Counted from the stretch's first letter, positions 41,669 through 50,744 are shown. The stretch: DNA of 64,000 bases from Chelatococcus sambhunathii (GCF_001418005.1 NZ_LIOL01000006.1:242042-306041); one strand, 5' to 3'. The notes: generated from the sequence alone by a model not told the origin. Program-made: numbers and translations.

Positions 41669-42562
41669 TTGTCCGCCACGCGCGACCGTTTCGGCCTGTC
41701 CGCCGCCATGACCCTGCCGTTCCATGCGGACGGCGCCATCGACCTGCCGCGCCTTGCCGCCCATGCCCAGTGGTGCCTCGCCAATGGCTGCAGCAGCGTC
41801 ACGGTCTTCGGCACCACCGGTGAGGGTCCCTCCGTCGGGCTCGCCGGCCGGCAGCAGATCCTCGGCGCATTGCTCGGTGCCGGCATCCCCGGGGACCGGA
41901 TCGTCGGCGGGCTCGCCGCCACCTCGCTCCACGAGGCGCTCGACCAGGCGCGGCTTGCCCTCGACGCCGGCTGCAAGGCCCTGCTCGTGCCACCGCCCTT
42001 CTACTTCAAGGGCGTGAGCGACGACGGACTCTTCGCCTGGTTCGCCGCCTTCTTCGGCAAGCTCGGCGCCGCAGCGCGCAACGTGATTCTCTACAATATC
42101 CCTTCGGTCACCGCGGTGCCCCTGTCGGTGGCGCTGGTCGGGCGGCTGAAGGCGGCCTTCCCGGGCGTCGTCATGGGCGTCAAGGATTCCTCCGGTGACT
42201 GGGCCTATACCGAGGCGCTCCTCGCCACGCACAAGGACCTCGTCATCCTCATCGGCGACGAGCGCTATCTCGCCCGGGGCGTGGCACTCGGCGGCGAGGG
42301 CGCGATCTCGGGCCTCGCCAACGTCTGCCCGGACAAGCTCGCCCGGCTGATCGATAAGGCCGAGCCGAACGAGGCCATCAACCAGCTCGTCGAACTCGTG
42401 CTCCGATATCCGGTCACGCCGGCAGTGAAGGCGCTCGTCGCCCACCGCACGGGCGATGCGGCCTGGCTCAACGTGCGCCCGCCGCTCGTGCCGATCGCGG
42501 TCGGTGATGCGGCCGTCATCGGCGCCAGCCACGACTCCATCTTCAACCGGAAGGCAGCCTGA
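41669..42562 (+). CDS. Dihydrodipicolinate synthase family aldolase
   Basis: A 297-residue class I aldolase of the DapA/NanA superfamily. The motifs GTTGEGPS (pyruvate carboxylate binding), YNIPS (catalytic Tyr) and VMGVKDSSGD (Schiff-base Lys) are all present. The start appears to be TTG at 41669 with GAGGA upstream; an in-frame ATG at 41708 would truncate the first strand. It is not the housekeeping dapA by context: it stands alone, so a role in catabolism of a sugar acid or hydroxy-keto acid is likelier. Confidence 0.88.
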   Translation: MSATRDRFGLSAAMTLPFHADGAIDLPRLAAHAQWCLANGCSSVTVFGTTGEGPSVGLAGRQQILGALLGAGIPGDRIVGGLAATSLHEALDQARLALDAGCKALLVPPPFYFKGVSDDGLFAWFAAFFGKLGAAARNVILYNIPSVTAVPLSVALVGRLKAAFPGVVMGVKDSSGDWAYTEALLATHKDLVILIGDERYLARGVALGGEGAISGLANVCPDKLARLIDKAEPNEAINQLVELVLRYPVTPAVKALVAHRTGDAAWLNVRPPLVPIAVGDAAVIGASHDSIFNRKAA

Positions 42563-43235
42563 CGCCCGGGCCCGCGAGCGCGACGACCGGCCCGCCGGCC
42601 GCCTCCGCATCCTCGGCATCATGCGTGACGAGCAGGGCCGGCAGGCCGCGCTCGCGCGCATGGGCAAAGACGAAGGCGCGGATATCCGCGCGCAACGCGG
42701 CGTCGAGCTTGCCGAAGGGTTCATCCAGCAGCAGGGCGCGCGGCTCGGCTAGCAGGGTGCGCAGGAGGCTGACCCGCGCCTTCTGCCCGCCCGACAGCGT
42801 CGCGGGATCGCGATCCTCGAAGCCGGCGAGCCCGGCCTGTTCCAGCGCCTCCGAAACCTTTCCACGGCGCTCGGCGCGGCTGCGCCAGCGCCCGCGCGGC
42901 AGGCCGAACAAGAGGTTGCCGGCGACGCTCAGATGCGGGAAGAGCACCGGGTCCTGGAACAGGATGCCGACATGCCGCGCCTCGGCGGGCTGGGCATCGA
43001 TGCGCTCGTGCCCGATCATCACCTGCCCCTCGGCGGCAAAGGCGCGCCTGTCGATGAAACCTGCGACATAGGCGAGCAAGGTCGACTTGCCGATGCCGCT
43101 CGGCCCCATCACCGTCGCCACCATGCCGGGCAGGACAGTGAGATCGAGCCGATCGACCAGATTCCGTCCATCGCGCGAGGCGATGGAGACGCCCGCGAGC
43201 ACGAGCGCCCCGGCCGCCGCGGGATCGCCGCTCAT
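42543..43235 (-). CDS. ABC transporter ATP-binding protein (YnjD type)
   Basis: A 230-residue ATPase: Walker A GPSGIGKST, Q-loop ILFQDPVLFPHLSVAGNLLF, signature LSGGQKARVSLLRTL, Walker B LLLDEPFGKLD and H-loop VTHDAEDA. It is the last gene of a binding protein-permease-ATPase operon with the ynjBCD order. The ATG at 43235 overlaps the permease stop by 4 bases; its 3' end overlaps the convergent aldolase gene by 20 bases. Confidence 0.9.
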   Translation of the reverse strand: MSGDPAAAGALVLAGVSIASRDGRNLVDRLDLTVLPGMVATVMGPSGIGKSTLLAYVAGFIDRRAFAAEGQVMIGHERIDAQPAEARHVGILFQDPVLFPHLSVAGNLLFGLPRGRWRSRAERRGKVSEALEQAGLAGFEDRDPATLSGGQKARVSLLRTLLAEPRALLLDEPFGKLDAALRADIRAFVFAHARERGLPALLVTHDAEDAEAAGGPVVALAGPGVRLPSG

Positions 43236-44911
43236 GCCATGCCCCTGAAGCGGCGGAAGACAAGGAACGGCACGGCGAGCGCGAGACCGTAGGCCGCGAG
43301 CGGCAGGGCCGTCTGCAGCACGGCGACGAGGCCGAGGATGCGTCGGTCGCCCCCGGAGGAGAGCGTGACCGCCTCGGTCGTCAGCGTCGCCACCCGGCCG
43401 GCGCCGGCAAAGAGCGTGGGCAGGTATTGCGCGATCGAGACGGCGAAGCCGACGGCCGCGGCGACGAGGATGGGCCGCGCGAGCAGCGGCAGCTTCACGA
43501 CGAGAAAGACCCGCCACCGGCCGGCTCCCATGGCCGCCGCGGTCATGGCATAGCGCGGATCGAGCGCACGGTAGGCATCGGCCAGCGACAGGAAGACGAA
43601 GGGCAGCACGAAGACGAGATGGGCCCAGACCACGGCGGCGGGCGTGCCGTCGAGGCCGGCGTGGATGAGCAGCACCTGCACCCCGAAGAGAAAGGCGATC
43701 TGCGGCACGATGAGCGGCAGATAGATCAGCCACAGCACCGCCACCCCCGGATGCAGCCCGTGGCGCTGCTCGTTCTCGAGGCAGGCCAGCGTCAGGACGA
43801 GGGCGATGGCGACTGCGGCTAGGCCGATGCCGGCGCTGGTGCCGGCAAGCGCAGCGGCCCCGCCGGCCTCGTCCCGCCAGAGCGCGAGTTGCCAATGGTC
43901 CGGCAGCGCGGCGGGAAAGCGCCACGAACCGGCGAAGGACCAGACGAGCATCGCGAGGAGCGACAGGAGCCCGAGCACGATCAGGAGACCGGCAAGGGCT
44001 CCTGCGACCTCGGCCGCCGCGCCTGGCGCGCGCGAGCGCGAGCCGCGGGCGAGCCACCGGCGGTGGAGGGCGGCGATGGGTCGCTCACATGCGAGCCACA
44101 GGAGGATGGCGAGGACGACGAGCAGGAACTGCAGCGTCGCAGCCGCGGCCGCCGGATAATAGAGGGCGAGGTCGTAGCCCTTGAACCAGCGCGTGGCGAG
44201 GACGGCGAGCGGCGGCGGGTTGCCCGGCCCGACGATGATAGCGACGTCGACGACCGACATGGAGAAGGCGAGAACGGCGAAGACCGGCAGGCGCACCTGC
44301 CGGTAGAGCTGCGGGAAGACCACCGTCGCCCAGGCCGTCGCCTGGCCGCGGCCGAGCGCGCGCGCGGCCGCGGTCAGCCGCTCGACCGGCACCGTGGCCG
44401 AGGCGGCGAAGAGCATCAGGGCGAGGTAGGGCACCTCCTTGAGGAGGAGGGCGGCGACGAGGCTGGCGCCAAGCGGATCGCCGACCGTCACGGGCTCCGC
44501 CGGCGGCACCTGCCAGCCCGTCGCCCAGGGCGAGAGGAGGCGCACCAGCCAGCCGCTCGGCATGGCGAGGAAGGCGAAGCCTAGCGCAACGCCGCTCGGC
44601 GGGCTGGCAAGGAGCGGCATGATGAGGCGCCGCAGCCGCGCCATGCCGGGCCGGTGCGCCGCGGCGGCACAGAGACCGGCGGCGAGGATCAGGGCCAAGA
44701 GCGTCGTTGCGAGTCCCGTCCCGAAGGTCAGCGCGAGCGCGCTGGCGAAGCCGGGGGCAGCGAAGAGCATGCGCCAGCCGTCGAGCGAGAAGGTCGCGCC
44801 GCCGAGAGCCGGCAGGAAGCCGAAGGCCGGCAGCAGCGTGAAGGCAAGCCCCAGCACGACCGGCCCGGCGAGAACGGCGAGCGTGGCGGCCGGGGCAAGG
44901 CGCAGCAGCAT
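43232..44911 (-). CDS. Fused two-domain ABC permease (YnjC type)
   Basis: A 559-residue permease with about twelve membrane segments, which is two transport domains in one chain. Each half has an EAA loop (AARALGRGQATAWATVVFP in the first, AAAMGAGRWRVFLVVKLPLL in the second). Such fused permeases occur in iron- and thiamine-type importers and in YnjC. It follows the binding-protein gene by 7 bases. Confidence 0.9.
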   Translation of the reverse strand: MLLRLAPAATLAVLAGPVVLGLAFTLLPAFGFLPALGGATFSLDGWRMLFAAPGFASALALTFGTGLATTLLALILAAGLCAAAAHRPGMARLRRLIMPLLASPPSGVALGFAFLAMPSGWLVRLLSPWATGWQVPPAEPVTVGDPLGASLVAALLLKEVPYLALMLFAASATVPVERLTAAARALGRGQATAWATVVFPQLYRQVRLPVFAVLAFSMSVVDVAIIVGPGNPPPLAVLATRWFKGYDLALYYPAAAAATLQFLLVVLAILLWLACERPIAALHRRWLARGSRSRAPGAAAEVAGALAGLLIVLGLLSLLAMLVWSFAGSWRFPAALPDHWQLALWRDEAGGAAALAGTSAGIGLAAVAIALVLTLACLENEQRHGLHPGVAVLWLIYLPLIVPQIAFLFGVQVLLIHAGLDGTPAAVVWAHLVFVLPFVFLSLADAYRALDPRYAMTAAAMGAGRWRVFLVVKLPLLARPILVAAAVGFAVSIAQYLPTLFAGAGRVATLTTEAVTLSSGGDRRILGLVAVLQTALPLAAYGLALAVPFLVFRRFRGMA

Positions 44912-44918
44912 CGCCGCC

Positions 44919-46139
44919 TCAACGCGTATAACGCCGCTCCCACTCCGCGACGAGGCGCGTCATCCAGCTCGGATGCGGCTCGGGAAGCGGGGTGCCGAGT
45001 TCGGCATTGGTCGGCAGGCCGACCGCATCGGGAGGCGGCGCGAAGCGGGCGCGCTCGGCCTCGGAGAGGCCGGCGAGGTCGAGCACAGTAACGGCGCCGA
45101 GGGCGGACGGATCCTGCGCCCGCGCCTGCACCTCGGGCGACATCAGAAGGTCCGCGACCACCATCGCCGCCGTCTTGTGCGCGGCGTTGAAGGGAATGGC
45201 GACGAAGCTCGTGTTGCCGATGGTGCCGCCTTCGAGCACGTAGACGCGCGCCGTTTCCGGCAAGGTGCCCTTCCTGATGCCGACGGCGGCGTCGGCCGGG
45301 TTGAAGGAGATGGCGAGGGCGATCTCGCCGTCGGCGAGCATCGCGAACTGCGCCGTGCCGGTTGCCGGAAAGTCCTCGCCACCGCGCCACAGGTGCGGGC
45401 GCAGGGCGTCGTACCAGGGCCAGAGCGGCGCCGTGACCGTAGCAAAGGTCGCGTCGCTCGCCGGCTGCTGCAACATGGCCGGATCGGCGGTGAGCTCGAC
45501 GAGCGCCTGTTTGAGGAAAGTGGCGCCCAGGAAATCGCGCGGGTGGGGATGCGTCAGCCGGCCGGGATGGGCCTTCGCCCAGTCGAGTAAGGCCGGGATC
45601 GTCTTCGGCAGGGTCGCGAGCGGCGTGCGGGCCGAATCGTAGAGGAAGACGATCTGCGCCAGCCGCCAGGGCGCGGCGTAGCCTTCGACGGGGATTGTGA
45701 AATCCGTGAGGTTCGACGGCTTCGTCCTGTCGACATGGCGCCAGTTGGGCAGCGTCTCGGCGAAGGGGCCGAAGAGCAGACCCTTCTCCTTCATGGACAG
45801 GAAATTGGGACCGTTGATCCAGATGAGGTCGACGCTGCCACCCTTATCGCGGCCTGCCGCCTTTTCCGTCACGACGCGGGTCACGGCCTCGGCGGTGTCG
45901 GCGAGCTTCACGTGCCGGACATTGATGCCGTAGCGCTCCTTCGCGAGGTCGCCGACCCAGGCGATGAAGGCGTTGGTCTGCGGATCGCCCGCCCAGGCAT
46001 TGAAGTGCACGGTTTCTCCGCGCGCGGCCGCCACCGTCTCCTGCCAGTCACGCTCGGCTTCCGCGCCGGCGGGCCGGGACAGGAAGGTGGCCGTCGCGGA
46101 CAGGCCCGCTGCCACGGCAAGGGCGAACAAGCGATTCAT
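44919..46139 (-). CDS. ABC transporter substrate-binding protein (YnjB type)
   Basis: A 406-residue periplasmic protein with a signal peptide (cleavage near SRPAGAEA). The mature part contains VHFNAWAGDPQTNAFIAWVGD and DLIWINGPNFLSMKEKGLLFGP, features of YnjB-like binding proteins. The start is ATG at 46139; the frame extends upstream without signal-peptide logic. Ligand unknown; the family is often annotated as thiamine- or metal-related without proof. Confidence 0.88.
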   Translation of the reverse strand: MNRLFALAVAAGLSATATFLSRPAGAEAERDWQETVAAARGETVHFNAWAGDPQTNAFIAWVGDLAKERYGINVRHVKLADTAEAVTRVVTEKAAGRDKGGSVDLIWINGPNFLSMKEKGLLFGPFAETLPNWRHVDRTKPSNLTDFTIPVEGYAAPWRLAQIVFLYDSARTPLATLPKTIPALLDWAKAHPGRLTHPHPRDFLGATFLKQALVELTADPAMLQQPASDATFATVTAPLWPWYDALRPHLWRGGEDFPATGTAQFAMLADGEIALAISFNPADAAVGIRKGTLPETARVYVLEGGTIGNTSFVAIPFNAAHKTAAMVVADLLMSPEVQARAQDPSALGAVTVLDLAGLSEAERARFAPPPDAVGLPTNAELGTPLPEPHPSWMTRLVAEWERRYTR

Positions 46140-46352
46140 GCGGACTGTCCCGATGGCGGAGGCGTTTCGAGCACTTCTTAGCCGAGATTGAACCACTTTG
46201 CCGCCTCTCGTCACCTTGCCGCCGAGCGCTCGGCAGCAGGCACCGTTCAATTTGAGTTGAAGCCCGGCGACACGCCTGCCGTCGGTCGGATTTGACCTGC
46301 CGCAAGGCGGGCGCTTGCCCAGCCGATAGTGATCGTACCAGAAAGCGGGTCA

Positions 46353-46676
46353 ATGCACGGATTGCCAGTGGATACGCATGTCGAGATCGATTTTGACGGC
46401 ATGGCATCGAGTCGCCCGATCCTGGCCGCCATCCTGCAGGAGATCGACCATCTGCAGCAGGCGATCGGCCTCCTCGCCACCTGCCGGATCGTCGTCCGGA
46501 CGTCGGAAACAGGCGGTCATTACGGCCTGACGCTGCAACTCGCCCTCCCCCAGGGTACGGCCGTAACGATCCACACACCTGCGTCACCCGATGCGCGCTA
46601 TGCAGATCCGCAATTCGCCGTCAGCGACAGCTTCCGGCATGCCCTCGCACGGCTGCGGACGCCATCGGAGCCGTGA
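46353..46676 (+). CDS. Short HPF/RaiA-like protein
   Basis: A 107-residue protein with the ribosome-hibernation factor (HPF/RaiA) pattern: VEIDFDGMASSRPILAAILQ, the ACR-like element LATCRIVVRTSE, the paired-strand LTLQLALPQGTAVTIH, and a C-terminal helix SDSFRHALARL. It is short and lacks the basic patches and C-terminal domain of long HPF, so ribosome binding is not assured. The start could also be GTG at 46329. Convergent with the deformylase-like gene (21 bases apart). Confidence 0.65.
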   Translation: MHGLPVDTHVEIDFDGMASSRPILAAILQEIDHLQQAIGLLATCRIVVRTSETGGHYGLTLQLALPQGTAVTIHTPASPDARYADPQFAVSDSFRHALARLRTPSEP

Positions 46677-46697
46677 GGCCGCGGCAGGGCCGCCTTC

Positions 46698-47198
46698 TCA
46701 GGCCGTCCACCGCAGCTTCTCGTAGCGGCGCAAGACACGCTCGCGCTTGAGGCGCGACAACCGGCTGATCCAGAACAGGCCGTCGAGCTGGTCGATCTCA
46801 TGCTGCAGGCACACGGCCAGCAGACCGTCGGCCTCCTCGACCCCTTCCACCCCTTCGAGCGTCTGGAAACGCACGCGCACGCGCGCCGGACGCTCCACTT
46901 GTTCGCTCACGCCCGGCATCGAGACACTGCCCTCGGCGTGGCGCGCCGTCTCGGCCGAAGCCCATTCGACAAGCGGATTGACATAGAAGCGCGGCCCCGT
47001 GCCGCCGGGCAGTTCGATGACGACGACGCGCAGGAGAACGCCCACGTGCGGCGCCGCGATGCCGATGCCCGGCGCGGCCTGCATGGTCTGAAGGAGATCC
47101 TGCGCCAGCTGATGCAGCGCTTCGTCGAACGCGACGACGGGCGCGGCAGACTCGCGCAGGCGCCAATCCGGAAACATCACGATCGGCCTTGCCGTCAC
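46698..47198 (-). CDS. Peptide deformylase-like protein with altered active-site motifs
   Basis: A 166-residue protein clearly of the peptide deformylase fold, but all three catalytic motifs differ. GxGxAAxQ reads GIGIAAPHV (Gln to His51), EGCLS reads EGSVS (metal ligand Cys to Ser91), and HEIDH reads HEIDQ (metal ligand His to Gln137); His133 and Glu134 remain. Two of three metal ligands are therefore lost, and normal Fe/Zn deformylase activity is unlikely. The GTG start at 47198 has a perfect AGGAGG 5 bases upstream, which beats the in-frame ATG at 47249. The housekeeping def is presumably elsewhere. Confidence 0.85.
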   Translation of the reverse strand: MTARPIVMFPDWRLRESAAPVVAFDEALHQLAQDLLQTMQAAPGIGIAAPHVGVLLRVVVIELPGGTGPRFYVNPLVEWASAETARHAEGSVSMPGVSEQVERPARVRVRFQTLEGVEGVEEADGLLAVCLQHEIDQLDGLFWISRLSRLKRERVLRRYEKLRWTA

Positions 47199-47331
47199 CC
47201 GCGCCTCCTGCGCTTCGCCTCCCCCCGCCTGGGGTTCCGGCTGTGCCATGCGGGCGCTGCAAAGTCATCCCGCACCGCCGCAACTGAAGAGCGCGAGCGC
47301 GACCCAAGCGCAACAAAAAAAACAGACCCGC

Positions 47332-47374
47332 TTGTACAAACAGGATTGACGGTTTCTTTCAAGCGATTCATCCT
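47332..47374 (+). promoter_or_regulatory. Candidate promoter/operator of the TetR-amidohydrolase-Liv cluster
   Basis: A perfect TTGTACAA palindrome (47332-47339) sits just before a TTGACG -35 (47346) with a weak CATCCT -10 (47369-47374, 17-base spacer), 20 bases before the tetR start. The layout suits autoregulation. Confidence 0.4.
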
Positions 47375-47394
47375 TGTGACCAAAAGGGGGAAGC

Positions 47395-48078
47395 ATGAGC
47401 CAGCGCCAACAGCGACGGACCCAGCAGGAGCGCAGCGCCGACACGGTGGCGCGCCTGCTCGAGGCGACCATCGACCTCCTGCATGACCGCGGGCTCTACC
47501 GCATGTCGACGACCGACATCGCCGAGCGCGCTGGCGTGTCGCGCGGCGCGCTTACGCATCATTTCAGTTCCAAGGAAGAGATCATCGTCGCCGCCGTGGC
47601 GCACATGCTGCGTCAGAGCACGGCCTCGCTGCACGAGATGGCGGCGGACATCCGCCGGTCTGGCGGCTCGACGGACGAGATCGTCGACTTCCTCTGGCAG
47701 ATAATGAACGACCGCCTGTTCTATGTGACGATGGAATACCTGCCGGAGGCCCGGCACAACGGCGATTTCCGCGCGGCCATCGTACCCGTCGTCAAGGAAT
47801 TCCATGCCGGACTCAATGCCGTCTGGGCCGAGCTCGCCGGCCAGGCGGGCGTCGACGTCGACCATGCGCTCGTCCTCATGAACGCCTCGATGTGCCTCAT
47901 CCGCGGCATGATCGCCCAGACACCGGTCAAGGACGATCCGGCCTATTTCCGCGAGCTGCTCGCCTTCTGGAAGCGCCAGGTCAAGCGTGAGTTCCGCCCC
48001 GGTGGCGAGACGGACCAGGCCGCGGAAGGCATCGCCGCAGTCGCATCTGAACGCGCGGGGACGACCCCGAAAAGCTGA
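47395..48078 (+). CDS. TetR-family regulator heading an amidohydrolase/ABC importer cluster
   Basis: A 227-residue TetR protein: HTH at about residues 26-70 (DRGLYRMSTTDIAERAGVSR, then GALTHHFSSKEEI), with a C-terminal ligand domain. GGGGGAA precedes the ATG. It is transcribed in the same direction as the amidohydrolase and liv-type genes, the first of which starts 53 bases later, so it likely controls the whole unit through its own promoter. Ligand unknown; probably the imported compound or its hydrolysis product. Confidence 0.92.
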   Translation: MSQRQQRRTQQERSADTVARLLEATIDLLHDRGLYRMSTTDIAERAGVSRGALTHHFSSKEEIIVAAVAHMLRQSTASLHEMAADIRRSGGSTDEIVDFLWQIMNDRLFYVTMEYLPEARHNGDFRAAIVPVVKEFHAGLNAVWAELAGQAGVDVDHALVLMNASMCLIRGMIAQTPVKDDPAYFRELLAFWKRQVKREFRPGGETDQAAEGIAAVASERAGTTPKS

Positions 48079-48131
48079 GAACAGGAGGCACCGCCGAACC
48101 CGGCGGGCGCAGCCGCAGGCCAGGGAGCACC

Positions 48132-49370
48132 ATGAGCATCACCATCTTCCAGAACGCCAGCATCGTCGACGGCGCGAGCGCCGTGCCGCGCGAGGGCGTC
48201 AACGTCCTGGTGGAGGACGGGCACATTCGCGAGGTCAGCGACGCGCCACTCCGGGCGAAGGACGCCCGGGTCATCGACCTCGCCGGCAAGGTGCTGATGC
48301 CGGGCCTGATCGATTGCCACGTCCACGTCATTGCCTCCGAGGCGAATCTCGGCCGCAACGCGCTCCTGCCCGACTCACTCGTTGCCGCCCATGCCTCCGT
48401 CATCATGCGCGGCATGCTGATGCGCGGCTTCACCACCGTGCGCGACGTCGGCGGCGCCGATTTCGGCCTGCAGCAGGCGGTGGAAGAAGGGCTCTTCGAG
48501 GGGCCGCGCCTCGTCATCTGCGGCAAGGCCCTGTCACAGACAGGCGGCCACTGCGACTTCCGCGGCCGCTACGACGTGCGCGACCGCCACGCCTTCGACC
48601 GCAAGCTCGGTTCCCTCGGCCGCATCTGCGACGGGTTGAGCGAAGTGCGCCTCGCCGCCCGCGAAGAGATCAAGGCCGGCGCACAGTTCATCAAGATCAT
48701 GGCCAACGGTGGCGTCGCCTCGCCCACCGACCCCATCGCCTTCATGGGCTTCTCGCGCGAGGAGGTGACGGCCATCGTGGAGGAGGCGCAGAACGCCCAG
48801 ACCTATGTCGCGGCCCATCTCTACACGGACGAGGCCATCCGCCGGGGCGTCGAATGCGGCGTGCACTCCGTCGAGCACGCCAACCTCGTCACGGCCGAGA
48901 CGGCGAAGCTGATGGCCGAGAAGGGCGCCTTCGCCTGCCCGACGCTCGTCACCTACGAGGCACTGAAGAGCGAAGGCGCAAACTACGGCCTGCCCGAGAG
49001 TTCGGTCGCCAAGATCGACGACGTGCGGCTTGCAGGCCTGCGCTCGCTCGAGATTCTCCATTCGGCCGGCGTCACGATGGTCTATGGCTCCGACCTGCTC
49101 GGCGCCATGCACCGCCACCAGTCCGAGGAATTCGTCATCCGCGGCCGCGTGCTGCCGGCGATGGACGTCATCCGCTCGGCCACGCTGGATGCGGCGCGGC
49201 TCTGCGGCATGGACGGCAAGATCGGCTGCATCGCACCCGGGGCCTATGCGGATCTCATCGTCGTCGACGGCAACCCGCTCGACGACCTTGCCCTGCTGAC
49301 GGGCCAGGGCCGGTCGATGCCCGCCATCATGAAGGAAGGGCGCTTCGTCAAGAACACGCTCGACGCATAA
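48132..49370 (+). CDS. Amidohydrolase-superfamily metal-dependent hydrolase
   Basis: A 412-residue enzyme related to imidazolonepropionase and Xaa-Pro/Xaa-Arg dipeptidases (COG1228). The binuclear metal site is readable: DCHVHV (His pair), the Lys in FIKIMANGGV that is usually carboxylated, His in VAAHLYTD and VEHANLV, and Asp in YGSDLLG. It has no signal peptide, so it acts in the cytoplasm on a compound presumably brought in by the ABC importer encoded just downstream (31 bases). A peptide- or lactam-like substrate is the best guess. Confidence 0.9.
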   Translation: MSITIFQNASIVDGASAVPREGVNVLVEDGHIREVSDAPLRAKDARVIDLAGKVLMPGLIDCHVHVIASEANLGRNALLPDSLVAAHASVIMRGMLMRGFTTVRDVGGADFGLQQAVEEGLFEGPRLVICGKALSQTGGHCDFRGRYDVRDRHAFDRKLGSLGRICDGLSEVRLAAREEIKAGAQFIKIMANGGVASPTDPIAFMGFSREEVTAIVEEAQNAQTYVAAHLYTDEAIRRGVECGVHSVEHANLVTAETAKLMAEKGAFACPTLVTYEALKSEGANYGLPESSVAKIDDVRLAGLRSLEILHSAGVTMVYGSDLLGAMHRHQSEEFVIRGRVLPAMDVIRSATLDAARLCGMDGKIGCIAPGAYADLIVVDGNPLDDLALLTGQGRSMPAIMKEGRFVKNTLDA

Positions 49371-49401
49371 CGCAAGAACCGAAGAATCCAGAGGACAAGC
49401 C

Positions 49402-50622
49402 ATGAAGACGACCAGACGCGAATTTTTGGGCTCCGTCGCCGCCGGTGCGGCGCTTGTCGCCGCTCCTTCCATCGTCCGCGCCCAGGGCGCCGACGCGATC
49501 CGCATCGGTGCGCTCTGCCCCGTCACGGGTGTCGGCGGGCCCTACGGCTCCGGCATGCAGAAGATGATCGTCGCCGCCGCCGAGGCGGTGAACGCCGCCG
49601 GCGGCGCCGGCGGGCGCAAGATCGAGATCGTCGCCGAGGACACGCAGACCAACCCGCAGGCGGCCGTGCTCGCGGCCAAGAAGCTCATCGAGGTCAACAA
49701 GGTGCAGGCCATCCTGGGCACTTGGTCCTCGGGCGTGTCGCTCGCCGTCATCCCGTTGACGAACGATGCCGGCATTCCGCTGATGCACTGCTCGGGCGCG
49801 CCGGCGCTGTCCGTGCCGCCGGCCAATGCCAAGGGCCTCGGCTTCCGCTTCCAGGCCACCAACGACCGCTTCGGCCGCGCCTTCGCCGAGATCTGCGAGA
49901 AGGAAGGCTTCAAGCGCCCGGCCACCATGGCCTTCAACAACGCCTCCGGCATCGGCAATACGGAGGGCTTCACCAAGGCGTGGAAGGCCAAGGGCGGCGA
50001 GGTGGTCGAGAGCGTCGTCTACGAGCCGAACCAGGCGAGCTATCGCTCCGAGCTGATGAAGGTGCTGGCGGCGAACCCGGACGTCATCGTCACCGGCTCC
50101 TACATCGCCGACACCACCATCATCCTGCGCGAATGGTTCCAGACCGGCCAACCGGTCAAGTGGATCATCCCCGGCTGGGCGGCGAACCCGCAGCTCGTCG
50201 AGGCGCTCGGCGCCGAGGTGACGGAGGGCATCATCTCGGTCGATTCCGTCTCCAACGAGGGCGCCGAAGCGTTCAAGGCCTATGATGCGGCCTACCAGAA
50301 GGCGATGGGCCAGGCCGGCACCAACAACGTCTATGCCGCGATGACGTGGGACATGATGACGGTGCTGGCGCTCGCCATCGAGGCCGCCGGCACCTCCGAC
50401 ATGGCCGCGGTCGTCGCAAAGCTGCGCGAGGTCGGCAACCCGGACGGCAAGCAGGTCTCATCCTTCGCCGAGGGCAAGGAGGCGCTCAAGGCCGGCAAGA
50501 TCAACTACGAGGGCGCCTCCTCGGTGCTCGACTTCGATCAGCACGGCGACGTCACGCCCGATTTCGGCGCCTATTTCATCGAGGGTGGCAAGCTCAACCG
50601 CCGCTACGTCGTCAAGATCTGA
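49402..50622 (+). CDS. Liv-type ABC transporter substrate-binding protein (Tat-exported)
   Basis: A 406-residue periplasmic binding protein of the branched-chain amino acid type (Peripla_BP_6). It carries a twin-arginine signal TTRREFLGSVAAGAALVAA and likely cleavage after SIVRA. The mature sequence IRIGALCPVTGVGGPYGSGM and VAEDTQTNPQAAVLAAKKLI are family hallmarks. Such proteins bind amino acids, amides, urea or aromatic acids. The link with the amidohydrolase suggests an amide or peptide ligand. Confidence 0.92.
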   Translation: MKTTRREFLGSVAAGAALVAAPSIVRAQGADAIRIGALCPVTGVGGPYGSGMQKMIVAAAEAVNAAGGAGGRKIEIVAEDTQTNPQAAVLAAKKLIEVNKVQAILGTWSSGVSLAVIPLTNDAGIPLMHCSGAPALSVPPANAKGLGFRFQATNDRFGRAFAEICEKEGFKRPATMAFNNASGIGNTEGFTKAWKAKGGEVVESVVYEPNQASYRSELMKVLAANPDVIVTGSYIADTTIILREWFQTGQPVKWIIPGWAANPQLVEALGAEVTEGIISVDSVSNEGAEAFKAYDAAYQKAMGQAGTNNVYAAMTWDMMTVLALAIEAAGTSDMAAVVAKLREVGNPDGKQVSSFAEGKEALKAGKINYEGASSVLDFDQHGDVTPDFGAYFIEGGKLNRRYVVKI

Positions 50623-50654
50623 GGTGGTTCTCGGCGACGCTGCCTTCTTAGCGG

Positions 50655-50744
50655 CGTCATGGCCGGGCTTGTCCCGGCCATCCACGCCTTTGACGTTGCC
50701 TGACTGTCAAGGCGTGGATGCCCGCGACGAGCGCGGGCATGACG
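50655..50744. repeat. REP-like palindromic element upstream of the Liv permease gene
   Basis: A 90-base element bounded by CGTCAT and ATGACG. It contains three nested or adjacent hairpins: GGCCGGG/CCCGGCC, CCACGCCTT/AAGGCGTGG and TGCCCGCG/CGCGGGCA. Elements of this type (CGTCATGGCCGGGCTTG...) are scattered through many Hyphomicrobiales genomes between genes. Here it separates the binding-protein gene from the permease genes and may stabilise the upstream transcript. Confidence 0.75.
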
